A stretch of 64,000 nucleotides of DNA, from positions 1,550,001 through 1,614,000 of the forward strand of contig NZ_WOTN01000003.1 in assembly GCF_010993745.1 (NCBI RefSeq), read 5' to 3'. Shown here one piece after another: positions 51,217-60,587 of this stretch. Positions within the stretch are counted from its first letter, which is position 1; each line of letters starts with the position of its first letter. The DNA is from Fodinicola acaciae. Lineage in GTDB: Bacteria; Actinomycetota; Actinomycetes; Mycobacteriales; HKI-0501. The notes under the pieces are model-generated. The model searched no databases and had not been told where the DNA came from. It saw only the letters and a list, made by a program, of their open reading frames with translations. The position numbers were made by a program, and so were the translations under genes.

Positions 51217-52901
51217 GATGCCAACGGATTCGGGATCGTGACATACACGGACTGCGTCGCCACCGGACCGACCAGCTCGTCCATGCCGTGCGCGCGGGTG
51301 AGCAGGTTTGCCTTGCACCGCAGGGACGGCGCCTCCAGGAAGGTGTCAATCATCGTCGGCACGCGTACGCCCTCGTCTTCCATCTCGCCGCGCAGAGCCG
51401 AGAACCGGCGGCGTAGGACATCGAGGAGCACGTCCTCTTCCACCAAGCCGGCCGCGCCAAAGCCGCCGATCAGGCCGAAGACGTTGTTGATCCCCAGGTA
51501 ATAGCCCAGCCGCTCGTCCGCGACCTCGTCCGGCACGATGGTGTCGGACTCCTGACCTGCGCCGGACACCAGCTTTTCCAGCTGGCCTATCCGTGAGGCG
51601 CTGAAGTAATAGCCCTGGTTGTCGCGATATCTGCCGGCTATCGGCCAGCCGGCCGCGTCGAGACCGACCAACGTGTTCTGGTGATGAGCTTCCAGCGCGA
51701 TGCCATAGGTCGCCGCCAGCCACAGCACCGGCTCCACAACCGAGGTGAGGTAACGACCAAACCACTCCTGCGCGGCGTCCGGCACGGATTGCCCGGTCTT
51801 TTCGGCAAGGCCGGCCACCAGCTGGCCCAGCCGGCTGCTGCCAAGGCCTGGTCGCGCCGCCACCAAACCAGCCACACAACGGAAATCGTCATTGATGCCG
51901 AAGGAATTGGTGCGCAGCACGACATCCAGGCCGGGCACGTCGGTGGCCAACCACGCCGGGTCGCGTACGATGTCGAACCACGGCCGCGTGGCGGCGAACC
52001 AGGCGGCGATGCCGGCATCCAGCAGCCGCGTCACCTCGACGCCGCGCACCAGCTCCTTGCGCAGGTTTTCCCGGCGGGAGTTGGTGATCCGCAGGCCGAG
52101 CGACAGCTTGAGCATCACCGGCGCGTCCGGCCGATAGACCGTGCGCAGCGAGGACGTCGGAAACCACGGCCGGCCCGCCGGGCCGAGGTCGACCAGCAGG
52201 CCGTCCCTGATCGCCTCCGCGGCCGCCGGACGAGTCAACAGATCGGCCGCCTGCCACGGATGCGCCGGGATCGCCACCATGCCGGCCGGCGCCGCCACAT
52301 CGTCCAAAGTGGACACGATGTCGATGGCCGTACGCGACAACGCCGAGTCGGAGCTCACGATCGCCGGTGCCGCCGCAAACCAGTGCAGCGGAAAGGACCC
52401 CCGCAGCTCCGGGGCGTACGCCCGTGCCTCCGGCTCGCGCAGGCCGTCGCGACTTTTCGGCGTCGGATGCAACGGGTGTCCGAGGATCAATGCCTGCTCG
52501 CCGGCCAGAAACGGGGTCGTGCCCGGCGGATCGTCCGGCTCGGATCGGCGGTATGCAACGAACTCCGCGCTACGCCGGGCCGAGTCGAGCACCCGCGAGA
52601 CGAGATCCGCGGACGACTGGCCGCCGGCCGCCTCTCGCGCGATCAGCGCTGCCGCGGTCGGCAGGTCGACCGGACCATGGCCAGCGATCGACACCTCGTC
52701 AAAGCGGTGCCAGCCGGTCGCCGACCACCGCCGGATCCTCGCCTCCAACGCGATGCCGGAGGACGCCAGCGGAAGGCGCAACACCTCCCCTTCCGGCCGA
52801 GCGACCGCGGTTTCTCTTATCCAGCAACGCACGAGGCTTTCCAGTGCGGCAAACTCCGCCACCTCGGTCACATCGTCGGCATCCAGCCGGTCGGGGGTCA
52901 T
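51213..52901 (-). CDS. NIS synthetase, IucA/RhbC-like (type A)
   Basis: Second IucA/IucC-family synthetase, 562 residues. Motifs: GHPLHPTPKSRDGL near residue 150, AIPAHPWQAADLLTRP, SSLRTVYRPDAPVMLKLSLG, RITNSRRENLRKELVRGVEV and EAHHQNTLVGLDAAGW. The type-A enzyme normally couples the first hydroxamate arm to citrate. The N-terminal part is more divergent than in the type C partner. ATG 52901 overlaps the decarboxylase stop (ATGA). Confidence 0.87.
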   Translation of the reverse strand: MTPDRLDADDVTEVAEFAALESLVRCWIRETAVARPEGEVLRLPLASSGIALEARIRRWSATGWHRFDEVSIAGHGPVDLPTAAALIAREAAGGQSSADLVSRVLDSARRSAEFVAYRRSEPDDPPGTTPFLAGEQALILGHPLHPTPKSRDGLREPEARAYAPELRGSFPLHWFAAAPAIVSSDSALSRTAIDIVSTLDDVAAPAGMVAIPAHPWQAADLLTRPAAAEAIRDGLLVDLGPAGRPWFPTSSLRTVYRPDAPVMLKLSLGLRITNSRRENLRKELVRGVEVTRLLDAGIAAWFAATRPWFDIVRDPAWLATDVPGLDVVLRTNSFGINDDFRCVAGLVAARPGLGSSRLGQLVAGLAEKTGQSVPDAAQEWFGRYLTSVVEPVLWLAATYGIALEAHHQNTLVGLDAAGWPIAGRYRDNQGYYFSASRIGQLEKLVSGAGQESDTIVPDEVADERLGYYLGINNVFGLIGGFGAAGLVEEDVLLDVLRRRFSALRGEMEDEGVRVPTMIDTFLEAPSLRCKANLLTRAHGMDELVGPVATQSVYVTIPNPLAS

Positions 52902-54304
52902 CGCCTCGCCTCCAAGGTGCCAGCTTCGGCCACCGCCGCCAAAACCCTGTCGATGTCGGCCGGTTTCGCGTACGGATTCAGCAAAGTCAGCTTCAACCAG
53001 GTCTCGCCGTCGCGCTCGGTCCTGCCGACCACGGCCGTGCCATCGACGATCAGGCGCCGGCGCAACCGCGCGTTGGCCTCCGACGAACCGCGATAGCGAA
53101 AGGCGACCGTCGTCAGGACCGGCGGCGCCAGCAGTTCCAATTTCGGATGATCGGCGATTGCCGCGGCGGCGTACTCGGTCAACGCGTGACACGCGTCGAC
53201 AAGCTCGCCAAGCACCGCGATGCCCAGCGCGCGGAAGGTGACCGCGATCCGGAACGCGTCGGCGCGCCGGGTCGTACGCAGCGAAAGCCCCAGCAGGCTG
53301 GGAAAACCGGCTTCCTCGTCGTCGGCCGGATTCAGGTAGGCCGCCGACATCGCCAGCGGTGCGAACGCATCGCGGTCGCGCGCCAGGAAAATCCCGGCCG
53401 GCGCCGGCTGCCAGCCGATCTTGTGCAGGTCCAGGCCGATCGAGTCGGCGGCCTGGATGCCGTCGAGCAATGCCCTGAGCTTGCGCGAAAACAGCGCTCC
53501 ACCACCGTACGCGGCGTCCACGTGGACCCACGCTCGGTGTTTCGCGGCGATCGCGGTGATGTCGGCGAGCGGATCGATCGTCCCCAGATCGGTCGTGCCC
53601 GCGGTGGCGACGACAACCGGCCGTCCGCCGTAGGATTCCAGTGCGTCCCGCAATGCCCGCGGATCCATCCGCGACTCGGCGTCGACCGGCACCGTCGTGA
53701 CGCTGTCCGCGCCAAGTCCCAGGATCATGGCATTGCGCGCGATCGTGAAATGTGCGTACGGCGAACAGAAAATCCGCATCGGGTCGGCGCCGGCATCGCG
53801 CGCGAGCAGCAATCCCATCAGGTTTGACTCGGTGCCGCCACCGGTGAGCACACCGGCGGAATCCGTGGAATAGCCGGCGAGAGCGGCCAGTGCCGCGACG
53901 ACCTCCTGCTCGATCACCGTCGCGGCCGGCGCCTGGTCCCACGAATCCATCGACTGGTTCAGCGCGGCGACGGCGACATCGGCCGCCACCGCGACGGCGA
54001 GCGGCGGGCAGTGCAAATGCGCCGCACAGGCCGGATCCACCGGATCCGACGCGCCGGCCGCGAGCAGCCGGGTCAGCTCGGAAAGCGCGTTTTCGGCGCC
54101 AACGCCGACATCCGGCGCGGCCGTACGACCGAGCGCGGCCCGGACCGCCGCCGCGACCGCCGGCGGTCCCCCGGCCGGCACCGGACCGCCGCGCTCTCGC
54201 GCGCCTTCGACCAGCGCGTCGGCCACCCGCGCCAGCAGCGGCGCGAGCGCACCCGGCACGCCGGCGAGCGGCGCGTCGAGCGCGCCTGCTGCTTCGGTCA
54301 CCAC
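52898..54304 (-). CDS. PLP-dependent amino-acid decarboxylase (siderophore)
   Basis: Group II pyridoxal-phosphate decarboxylase of about 468 residues. The PLP lysine lies in GLDLHKIGWQPAPAGIFL near residue 305, with TGGGTESNLMGLLLARDAG near 140 and AYGGGALFSRKLRALL before it. Similar to RhbB (diaminobutyrate) and DesA (lysine) decarboxylases; substrate is either lysine or 2,4-diaminobutyrate. No aminotransferase to make diaminobutyrate is present, so cadaverine from lysine is favoured. Start is GTG 54304 or 54301 after GGGGAG; the iron box lies just upstream. Confidence 0.84.
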   Translation of the reverse strand: MVTEAAGALDAPLAGVPGALAPLLARVADALVEGARERGGPVPAGGPPAVAAAVRAALGRTAAPDVGVGAENALSELTRLLAAGASDPVDPACAAHLHCPPLAVAVAADVAVAALNQSMDSWDQAPAATVIEQEVVAALAALAGYSTDSAGVLTGGGTESNLMGLLLARDAGADPMRIFCSPYAHFTIARNAMILGLGADSVTTVPVDAESRMDPRALRDALESYGGRPVVVATAGTTDLGTIDPLADITAIAAKHRAWVHVDAAYGGGALFSRKLRALLDGIQAADSIGLDLHKIGWQPAPAGIFLARDRDAFAPLAMSAAYLNPADDEEAGFPSLLGLSLRTTRRADAFRIAVTFRALGIAVLGELVDACHALTEYAAAAIADHPKLELLAPPVLTTVAFRYRGSSEANARLRRRLIVDGTAVVGRTERDGETWLKLTLLNPYAKPADIDRVLAAVAEAGTLEARR

Positions 54305-54319
54305 CCCAGCACTCCCCGC

Positions 54320-54339
54320 AAGGTTAGGTTTGCCTAATT
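54320..54339 (-). promoter_or_regulatory. IdeR/DtxR iron box
   Basis: AAGGTTAGGTTTGCCTAATT closely follows the IdeR consensus TTAGGTTAGGCTNACCTAA. It lies 16 bp upstream of the decarboxylase start, where bound iron-IdeR would block the siderophore operon promoter when iron is plentiful. Confidence 0.78.
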
Positions 54340-54401
54340 CCACCGCCGAGAGTATCCGACCCACCGCGCCACGCAAACAAGGGTGGCCGGCCCCACAGTC
54401 C

Positions 54402-54854
54402 TCAGCCGCGGCGTACGGCGTCGATTTCGGTGAGCAGGATGTCGTTGACCTTGGCGGAGTAATCCAGGATCAGCTCACGCTCGGCGGTGTCGTACCCGGA
54501 CATCAGCGCCTTCATCCGCCGGAAAATCCCGCCGAACAGGCCGACGACCTCGGCGAGGCGCTCCGGATCGGCGACCACCATCACCTGGCGGCGATCAGTC
54601 TCGCTGCGCTCGCGGCGCGCGAAACCGGCCTTTTCCAGTCGGTCGACGACAGTCGTGATCGCGCTTGGCGTGAGGTGCAGCTCGTCGGCTAGCTGGCGTG
54701 CCGTCCGCGGACCGGCGCCGAGAATGTTCAGGCAGCGCACGTCGGTGGGCGTGATGCCGAGCCGGTTGGCCACCGCCTCATGGAAAACCAGGCTGTTGGT
54801 GCCGGTGCGCTGCTGCTCCAGCAACAGCCGGGTCGCCTCGGACTGCCTTGACAC
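54402..54854 (-). CDS. MarR-family transcriptional regulator
   Basis: MarR regulator of 150 residues with a winged helix: GPRTARQLADELHLTPSAIT, TVVDRLEKAGFARRERSETD, RRQVMVVA. Begins with GTG 54854. It is divergent from the glycosidase-like gene, 71 bp away; a TTAGATCATCCAA stretch near 54874 may be part of the operator. Ligand unknown. Confidence 0.85.
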   Translation of the reverse strand: MSRQSEATRLLLEQQRTGTNSLVFHEAVANRLGITPTDVRCLNILGAGPRTARQLADELHLTPSAITTVVDRLEKAGFARRERSETDRRQVMVVADPERLAEVVGLFGGIFRRMKALMSGYDTAERELILDYSAKVNDILLTEIDAVRRG

Positions 54855-54925
54855 GATGCTTCACCCATCTGATACTTAGATCATCCAACTATCGGATCGT
54901 CTCATCAGGAGTATACGGACGGACC

Positions 54926-55780
54926 ATGACCAAGACCCTACTTTTCGACGGCCACGCCGATGTGACCGTCGCGCGCCGCGACGGCCGCTGGTGGATGGCG
55001 CTGCCAGCGATGCGTGAAGAACCGCGGTCAATTGTCATACGAGAAGCGCATCTGCCGCCTGGCGCGGCCATTGATGACGACGACTGGACCATCAGCGGCG
55101 AAGAGCTGGCCGCGCCGGCGGATGGTTGGGACGCGACCGGATATCACTGTCCATCCTATGTCCACGAGCGCATCTATTACGCCAGCAGCTCCGGCTGGAC
55201 CGACATCACCGGACCCTACCGGATCGGCTTCCTGGAAATGCACGACGGCGGTTGGCAGCGCCTTCCGGAGCCGGTTTTCCAGGCGGAGCGGCCGTTCGAG
55301 CGCGGCACCGTCCTGGAACCCAATCTGTTGCGCGCGGACGACCGCTGGCGGATGTGGTATGCCACCGGACTGTCCACATCGGACCGTCAGGTCATCGCGT
55401 ACGCGGAAAGTGCCGACGGCGTCAACTGGCAGGATCGCCAGGTCGTGCTCGACAACGGCGAGTTCGACGCGGCAGTGGTGGAAACAGACGACGGCTTCAC
55501 CATGGTCTCTGCTCGCCACACAATCGCCGGGCCACCACCGGACGGCGGACTTTATCTGTCGCACAGCGAAGACGGCCGCAAATGGAGCGAGCCGGAGTGC
55601 GTCCTGCGTACGCTGGACGGCACGCCGTGGCATTCCGCCGGAGTGTGGAAACCGTCCGTCGTCTACGACCAGGGCCGGTTGGTGATCTTCTTCAACGGCG
55701 CCGCACCACCGGATCCTGGCTCGCATTTCCCCAAACTCGCGGTCGGCCGGCTGACACTCGACCACCCGATGCGGCCGTAA
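54926..55780 (+). CDS. beta-propeller glycosidase-like protein (GH32/43/68 type)
   Basis: Protein of 284 residues with repeated blades typical of five-bladed propeller glycosidases: YCHCPSY-like region GYHCPSYVHERIYYA, WRMWYATGLSTSDRQVIAYA, SADGVNWQDRQVVLDNGEFD and SHSEDGRKWSEPECVLRTLD. The classical catalytic acids cannot be assigned with certainty, and the protein is shorter than most GH32/43 enzymes. No signal peptide. Start ATG 54926, weak GGACGG upstream. Divergent MarR gene is its likely regulator. Confidence 0.68.
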   Translation: MTKTLLFDGHADVTVARRDGRWWMALPAMREEPRSIVIREAHLPPGAAIDDDDWTISGEELAAPADGWDATGYHCPSYVHERIYYASSSGWTDITGPYRIGFLEMHDGGWQRLPEPVFQAERPFERGTVLEPNLLRADDRWRMWYATGLSTSDRQVIAYAESADGVNWQDRQVVLDNGEFDAAVVETDDGFTMVSARHTIAGPPPDGGLYLSHSEDGRKWSEPECVLRTLDGTPWHSAGVWKPSVVYDQGRLVIFFNGAAPPDPGSHFPKLAVGRLTLDHPMRP

Positions 55781-55814
55781 GGCGGACGGGCGCAGACACC
55801 GAGCTGGCCGCGTA

Positions 55815-56456
55815 TCAGCCGGCGACGACTTTCTTGCCGAAATAGCGCGAAGACTCGTTTTGCTGCGCCATCCGCCGAAGTGCCGACAAAAGCGCGTCGC
55901 CGAGCACCGTGCCGACGACCATGCCTTCGATGACCGACTCGGTCCCGCTGCGCCGGTGGATCAACGACCTGACGTCCACCGCGGCGATGTCCTCGGCGAT
56001 TTTCGAGTAGTCGTCGAGCAACGCCAGCACACCGTCGGCATCGACCTGCCGCAATGTCATCAACACTTCCGAAAGCGCGCGCCAGGACGGGTCCACCGGC
56101 CGCGCATCCCAACCACGACGCGAAACCAGCTCGGCGACCCGCTCATCGGCCCAGCCACGATGCTCGTCGTTGACCGCACGAGGCGGCGTGATCGTACGCT
56201 GCACCACGCCGAGCACGTCATGCACGGGCTTGTCCGGTGTCTCCATCGCCACCAGGACCTCACGCACCAGGCCGATCGACAATCCACCGATATCGAGCAA
56301 AGCACGAATCAGCCGCAGCCGCCGCAGGTGAGTGTCGTCGTACTGCGCCTGATTCGGACTCGTCAGCTCACCAGAGGGCAGCAAACCCTCGCGCAGGTAG
56401 TACTTGATGGTGGGGACCGGCACCCCCGACTGCCGGCTCAGTTCCGCGATGCGCAT
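55815..56456 (-). CDS. MerR-family transcriptional regulator
   Basis: MerR regulator of 213 residues. The N-terminal MRIAELSRQSGVPVPTIKYY, LREGLLPSGELTSPNQAQYD is a standard MerR winged helix, followed by a dimerisation helix and a 100-residue effector domain without Cys, so it is not a metal sensor of the CueR type. A palindrome is found in its promoter. It is 31 bp from the upstream epimerase gene on the same strand. Confidence 0.85.
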   Translation of the reverse strand: MRIAELSRQSGVPVPTIKYYLREGLLPSGELTSPNQAQYDDTHLRRLRLIRALLDIGGLSIGLVREVLVAMETPDKPVHDVLGVVQRTITPPRAVNDEHRGWADERVAELVSRRGWDARPVDPSWRALSEVLMTLRQVDADGVLALLDDYSKIAEDIAAVDVRSLIHRRSGTESVIEGMVVGTVLGDALLSALRRMAQQNESSRYFGKKVVAG

Positions 56457-56462
56457 AGAATA

Positions 56463-56477
56463 GATAGTATCACTATC
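56463..56477. promoter_or_regulatory. palindromic operator of MerR gene
   Basis: GATAGT-ATC-ACTATC, a perfect 15-bp palindrome seven bases upstream of the MerR start and within the 31-bp gap to the epimerase gene. Probably autoregulatory. Confidence 0.5.
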
Positions 56478-56487
56478 GATAAGTTGC

Positions 56488-57465
56488 TCACCAGCCGGCG
56501 CGTACGTCCTCCACGTGCGCCGCGACGATGTCGGCGACCGAGGCGTCCGCGGTGAAGCCGAGCTCGGTGGCACGCCTGGTGTCAAAAGCCTGCGGCCAAC
56601 CGGCGACGATCTTGGCGATGAACGGATCCGGCTGGTAGGTGACGAGGCCGGCGACCTCGTCACCGCCGATCTCGCGAACCGCGGCGACCAACTCGGCGAC
56701 CGTCGCGTCCAGCGACGGCAGCGTCACCGACCGGTCCCAACCCCAGGCGTCAGACGGCAATTCATGTGCGTGTATGAGGTTTTTCACGCAACGGCCAGGA
56801 GAAAGGATCGGGGAGCGTACAGATTCGTCGACCGGACAAGCATAAGCGCGGCCGGCCAGCGGCTCGCGCACCACCGCGGACACGAAACTGCTCGCCGCCG
56901 CGTTCGCCGCGCCGGGCCGGATCGCGATCGTCGGCAGCCGCAGCGACCGGCCGTCGATCCAGCCGCGCCTGGTGTATTCCGCGACGAAGAACTCGCCGAT
57001 CGCCTTTTGCATGCCATAGGAGGTCTGCGGCGTCAGCCGCTGGCCGTCGGTCAGCCGGTCCGGCAGCTCACCGCCGTAAACCGCCAGCGAGGAGGTGAAA
57101 ACCAGCCGTGGCGCGCTGCCGAGTCCGCGTAGGATTTCCAGCAGATGCCGCATTCCGTCGAGGTTGACGCGCTGGCCGAGGTCGAAATCCTGCTCGGCTG
57201 CGCCACTGACCACTCCGGCCAGGTGAAAGACCGAGGTGACCGACGGGTCGACGATCGACCGTACGAAAGCCGGATCGGACACGTCGCCGACGCGATAAGT
57301 CAGCCGCTCGTCCGACATTTTTTGGGTTGGCTCCACGACATCCGCGGCCACCACCGACCCCACCGGCAGACCGCCGAGCGTCTGCGCGGCCAGCACGCGC
57401 GCGGTCAGCCGGCGGCCCAGCATGCCGCTCGCTCCGGTGATCAGGACGCTCGCCGCAGAAGTCAT
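56488..57465 (-). CDS. NAD-dependent epimerase/dehydrogenase (DenD-like)
   Basis: Extended short-chain dehydrogenase of 325 residues. The Rossmann motif VLITGASGMLGRRLTARVLA is near residue 7, catalytic Ser in FTSSLAVYGG, and SYGMQKAIGEFF carries Tyr-x-x-x-Lys near 150. The sequence around RSLRLPTIAIRPGAANAAAS fits D-erythronate dehydrogenase (DenD)-like enzymes, which oxidise sugar acids. Substrate not proven. Start ATG 57465; divergent from the nitrilase pseudogene. Confidence 0.78.
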   Translation of the reverse strand: MTSAASVLITGASGMLGRRLTARVLAAQTLGGLPVGSVVAADVVEPTQKMSDERLTYRVGDVSDPAFVRSIVDPSVTSVFHLAGVVSGAAEQDFDLGQRVNLDGMRHLLEILRGLGSAPRLVFTSSLAVYGGELPDRLTDGQRLTPQTSYGMQKAIGEFFVAEYTRRGWIDGRSLRLPTIAIRPGAANAAASSFVSAVVREPLAGRAYACPVDESVRSPILSPGRCVKNLIHAHELPSDAWGWDRSVTLPSLDATVAELVAAVREIGGDEVAGLVTYQPDPFIAKIVAGWPQAFDTRRATELGFTADASVADIVAAHVEDVRAGW

Positions 57466-57491
57466 GTTGTCATCAGAACGGACCGCATTGA

Positions 57492-57504
57492 TAGCGTCAA
57501 GTTG
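57492..57504 (+). promoter_or_regulatory. leaderless promoter -10 box of nitrilase gene
   Basis: TAGCGT at 57492-57497, six bases, then GTG 57504. The promoter of the frameshifted nitrilase gene is intact. Confidence 0.45.
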
Positions 57505-58258
57505 TGCCACTCATCCGACTCTCACTCGTCCAGCAACACTGTCAGAAGGCGCGCTTCGCGGACAACCTTGCCAGCACGGCGAAGTTCGCCGCCGGCACCG
57601 ACGCCGACATCGTCTGTTTTCCGGAGATGAGCCTGACCGGTTATCTGGATCCGGCCGTCCACGCCGATTCCGTGCTCGACCTGGACAGCGCGCAGGTGCG
57701 ACAGTTCTGTGCGTTGTCGGCCGGCCGTACGCTCATCGCCGGCATCGTCGAGCACAATTCCGCCGGTAAGCCGTTCATCACCCAGATCGTTGCCACCGAT
57801 GGAAAACTTGCTGGCGTCTATCGCAAGATCAATGTCGCGCCGGACGAGGAGGACGCGTTTGCCGCCGGCTCCGAAAGGCCGGTGTTCGAAGCGGCTGGCG
57901 TACGCTTCGGCATCGCGGTCTGCTATGACGTCGGTCACGGCGATCTTTTCGACGCGTACGGGCAGGCCGGCGCCGAGCTGGTGCTGCTGGCCGCCGCTCC
58001 GGGCTTGACGGCGAGCAGGAAGGCCGCGACTGGAGCTCCGGTTTCCAGTGGTGGCGCGGTGAATGCCGGCAACACCTCGCGGATTCCGCCAAGCGGAACG
58101 GAATCTGGGTCGGCGTGGCGACCCAGTCCGGGCGTACCGTCGACGAGGACTTCCCCGGCGGCGGTTACCTGTTCGCGCCGGACGGCTCGGTCGTCGCGGA
58201 AACCGCCGACCACACCGAGCAGGTTTTGACCGTCAGCCTCGAAACAGGTCGGCGCTGA
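57504..58258 (+). pseudogene. carbon-nitrogen hydrolase (nitrilase) with frameshift
   Basis: The first part contains the nitrilase triad: Glu in VCFPEMSLTGY, Lys in VYRKINV, Cys in AVCYDVGHGDLF. At 58007-58008 the frame breaks after LLAAAPGL; the natural continuation GEQEGRDWSSGFQWWRGECR and WVGVATQSGRTVDEDFPGGG, ending in TGRR at 58258, lies in another frame. A single missing base (probably turning TTG-TAC into TTG-AC) explains it. Both halves are otherwise well preserved, so the change is recent or a sequencing error. Confidence 0.75.
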
Positions 58259-58928
58259 TCCCCATCACCATCCGGTCACCGGGACGCAGCGTCCGCATGA
58301 TCGCGGTGAGGTCCAGCAGCGGGACGGCGATGCAGCCGGCGGTCGGTTTGTCGCTGCTGACGTGGAAGAAGATCGCCGATCCGTCGCCGGGGACCACCGG
58401 CCGCCGGTTGTAGTCGATGACCACGGCCTGCTGGTAAGGCCCGGACAGCATGATCGCCGACAGGTCCTCGTCGTCAGGGCCGCAGGTGCCGGAGAAATAG
58501 CGGTTGTAGCGCGGATCGGTCACCGTCGATCCCCAGCAGTCGCCGGTGGAGTGCAGCTGTCGATAACGCAACCGCGTGCCCGGGTCGCCTTCACCGAATG
58601 CCTCGGTCAGCGTGAACGAGCCGCTGGGCGTACGGCCGTCTCCTTCGCGTTTCTCCCCGGGCGGCGCGAAACCGGCGCGACCGGCCCAGCCGTCGACCTG
58701 GCGCACCGACTGCCACTTGCGGCCATGCCGCACGCATTCGGTGACCGTCACCGTCGTCACTCCGTAATCGGGAGCCACCGCGAACACCACGTGTTTCGCG
58801 CCACCGACCGGAAAACGCACGGTGTGGTCGGTGAGTGCACGGCAGGCGTCATCGCTCGCGTAGGCAGGCGTGCCAAAAGTGCTCATCGCGACCAACAGTC
58901 CCACGACCGCCGCCAACGTCCTGCGCAT
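58233..58928 (-). CDS. secreted L,D-transpeptidase (YkuD type), active site intact
   Basis: Exported protein of 231 residues with a signal peptide (MRRTLAAVVGLLVAMSTFG, cleavage after AYA). The YkuD pattern is complete: GDGRTPSGSFTL near residue 98 and FFHVSSDKPTAGCIAVP near 190 with catalytic His and Cys. It should make 3-3 crosslinks or attach proteins to peptidoglycan. Two extra Cys near 130-150 may form a disulfide. Overlaps the end of the nitrilase pseudogene by 26 bases. Confidence 0.8.
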   Translation of the reverse strand: MRRTLAAVVGLLVAMSTFGTPAYASDDACRALTDHTVRFPVGGAKHVVFAVAPDYGVTTVTVTECVRHGRKWQSVRQVDGWAGRAGFAPPGEKREGDGRTPSGSFTLTEAFGEGDPGTRLRYRQLHSTGDCWGSTVTDPRYNRYFSGTCGPDDEDLSAIMLSGPYQQAVVIDYNRRPVVPGDGSAIFFHVSSDKPTAGCIAVPLLDLTAIMRTLRPGDRMVMGISADLFRG

Positions 58929-58983
58929 GCCGGCTCCTCCCCTCGCCTGGAAGGCGACAGAATGCCGGAAACACCGGAAAACG

Positions 58984-60516
58984 TCAACGGCTCTTCCGGT
59001 AGTTGACCCCCATCGCGTCCAGCCGGGTCAGCTGGTCGCCGAGCCGATCCTCGAATCCCGCCGCGTCCGATCCCCAGGCGACTTCGGCGAACGCGCAGAC
59101 CCGTGGAAACGCCATGTATTCCACGTGTTCGGGCACCGGCATGTATTCGGTCCACAGCTGGCATTGTGTGCCGAGCACCCGCTCCGGATGGTCGGCGATC
59201 GCGGCCGGTACCGGCTCGTACGCGCGCACCGACTCCAGCGTCGTGTGACCGCCAATGGCCACCGGCTCGCCGTCCGGATCTGCCTGGTAGTAGTCGAAAT
59301 AGACGCGCTGCGAGGGCGCCATCACCACGTCGTGACCCAAACCGGCCGCGGTGATGCCACCTTCCTCGCTCCGCCACGACATCACCACCGCGCCGTCGGC
59401 CAGACCGCCTTCCAGGATCTCGTCCCAGCCGATCATCCGGCGACCGTTCTCGGCCAGGAAATCGGTGACCTGGCGGACAAACCAGGACTGCAGCTCGTCC
59501 TCGTCGGCCAGCCCGCGCTCAGCGATGAGCTGCTGCGCCCTGGCCGATCGCTTCCACTCGGTCTTCGGACATTCGTCGCCGCCGATGTGCACGTATTCGC
59601 TGTCGAAGATGTCCAGCACCTCGGTCAGCACGTCGGTGCAGAACTGCACGGTCCGCAGCTCGGGGTTGAGCACCTCGTCGTGAATCCCCCAGCCGGTCGC
59701 GACTTCCACCGGATGGGAGGGAAAGTTGCCGAGCTCCGGATAGGCCGCGATGGCGGCTCGCATGTGCCCGGGCATGTCGATCTCCGGCACCAGCGTGATG
59801 CCGCGTTCCTTGGCGAAGCGTACGAGGTCGCGCAGGTCGTCCTGTGAATAGAAACCGCCGTGCGGTTTGCCGTCGAAGCTCTGGTCGCGGTAATGGCCGG
59901 ACATGGATTCCTTGCGCCACGCGCCGATGTCGGTCAGTCGCGGATAACGGCGGCACTCGAACCGCCAGCCCTGGTCGTCGGTCAGGTGCAGGTGGACGAC
60001 GTTGAGCTTGTGCATCGCGGCGAGATCGATGAACCGATAGAGGAAAGGCAGTGGTTGGAACCAACGCGCCACGTCGAGCATCGCGCCGCGCCAGGCAAAT
60101 CGTGGCACGTCGACGATGTCCACACACGGCATCTCCCACTTGACGCCGTTGCCCGGTGCGGCCGCGAAAATCTCCGCCGGCGCCAGCTGGCGCATCGTTT
60201 GCACGGCCCAGCGCAGACCGGCCGCCGACGCCGCGACCGCCGTCACCCGGTCGGGCTCGACGGTCAGCTGGTAGCCCTCGGCCTTCAGGTCCGTGCGGTC
60301 GGTGTCCAGCCGCAGGCTGACCACATTGGACGCCGGCTCGCCGGCCGGCTCGAGCGGCACTCCGATCGGCGCACCGACCAGCGTCCGGAACAGGTCAGCC
60401 ACCGCCGCGTCGTCGGCATACAGCCGCGTGTCCGGACTGATCGGAAAAGTGCCGTCCGATCGGGTCATCCGTACCGGTGCGGGCACGATCGCGGGCGGCT
60501 GGACCGGTGAGACCAT
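58984..60516 (-). CDS. beta-N-acetylhexosaminidase, GH20
   Basis: Glycoside hydrolase of 510 residues. The GH20 catalytic pair is in YVHIGGDECPKTEWKRS (Asp-Glu near residue 314), with the substrate-binding WRGAMLDVARWF near 142 and HLHLTDDQGWRFECRRYP near 178, and GWDEILEGGL near 360. It removes terminal GlcNAc or GalNAc from chitin or glycan fragments. No signal peptide is seen, so it probably acts inside on imported oligosaccharides. Monocistronic. Confidence 0.9.
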   Translation of the reverse strand: MVSPVQPPAIVPAPVRMTRSDGTFPISPDTRLYADDAAVADLFRTLVGAPIGVPLEPAGEPASNVVSLRLDTDRTDLKAEGYQLTVEPDRVTAVAASAAGLRWAVQTMRQLAPAEIFAAAPGNGVKWEMPCVDIVDVPRFAWRGAMLDVARWFQPLPFLYRFIDLAAMHKLNVVHLHLTDDQGWRFECRRYPRLTDIGAWRKESMSGHYRDQSFDGKPHGGFYSQDDLRDLVRFAKERGITLVPEIDMPGHMRAAIAAYPELGNFPSHPVEVATGWGIHDEVLNPELRTVQFCTDVLTEVLDIFDSEYVHIGGDECPKTEWKRSARAQQLIAERGLADEDELQSWFVRQVTDFLAENGRRMIGWDEILEGGLADGAVVMSWRSEEGGITAAGLGHDVVMAPSQRVYFDYYQADPDGEPVAIGGHTTLESVRAYEPVPAAIADHPERVLGTQCQLWTEYMPVPEHVEYMAFPRVCAFAEVAWGSDAAGFEDRLGDQLTRLDAMGVNYRKSR

Positions 60517-60587
60517 CGAGCGGACTCCTTGGCTGAATCAATAAGGACCGCGCTGATCGTACGTATCGGCGCGGGAAAGCGCACGAC

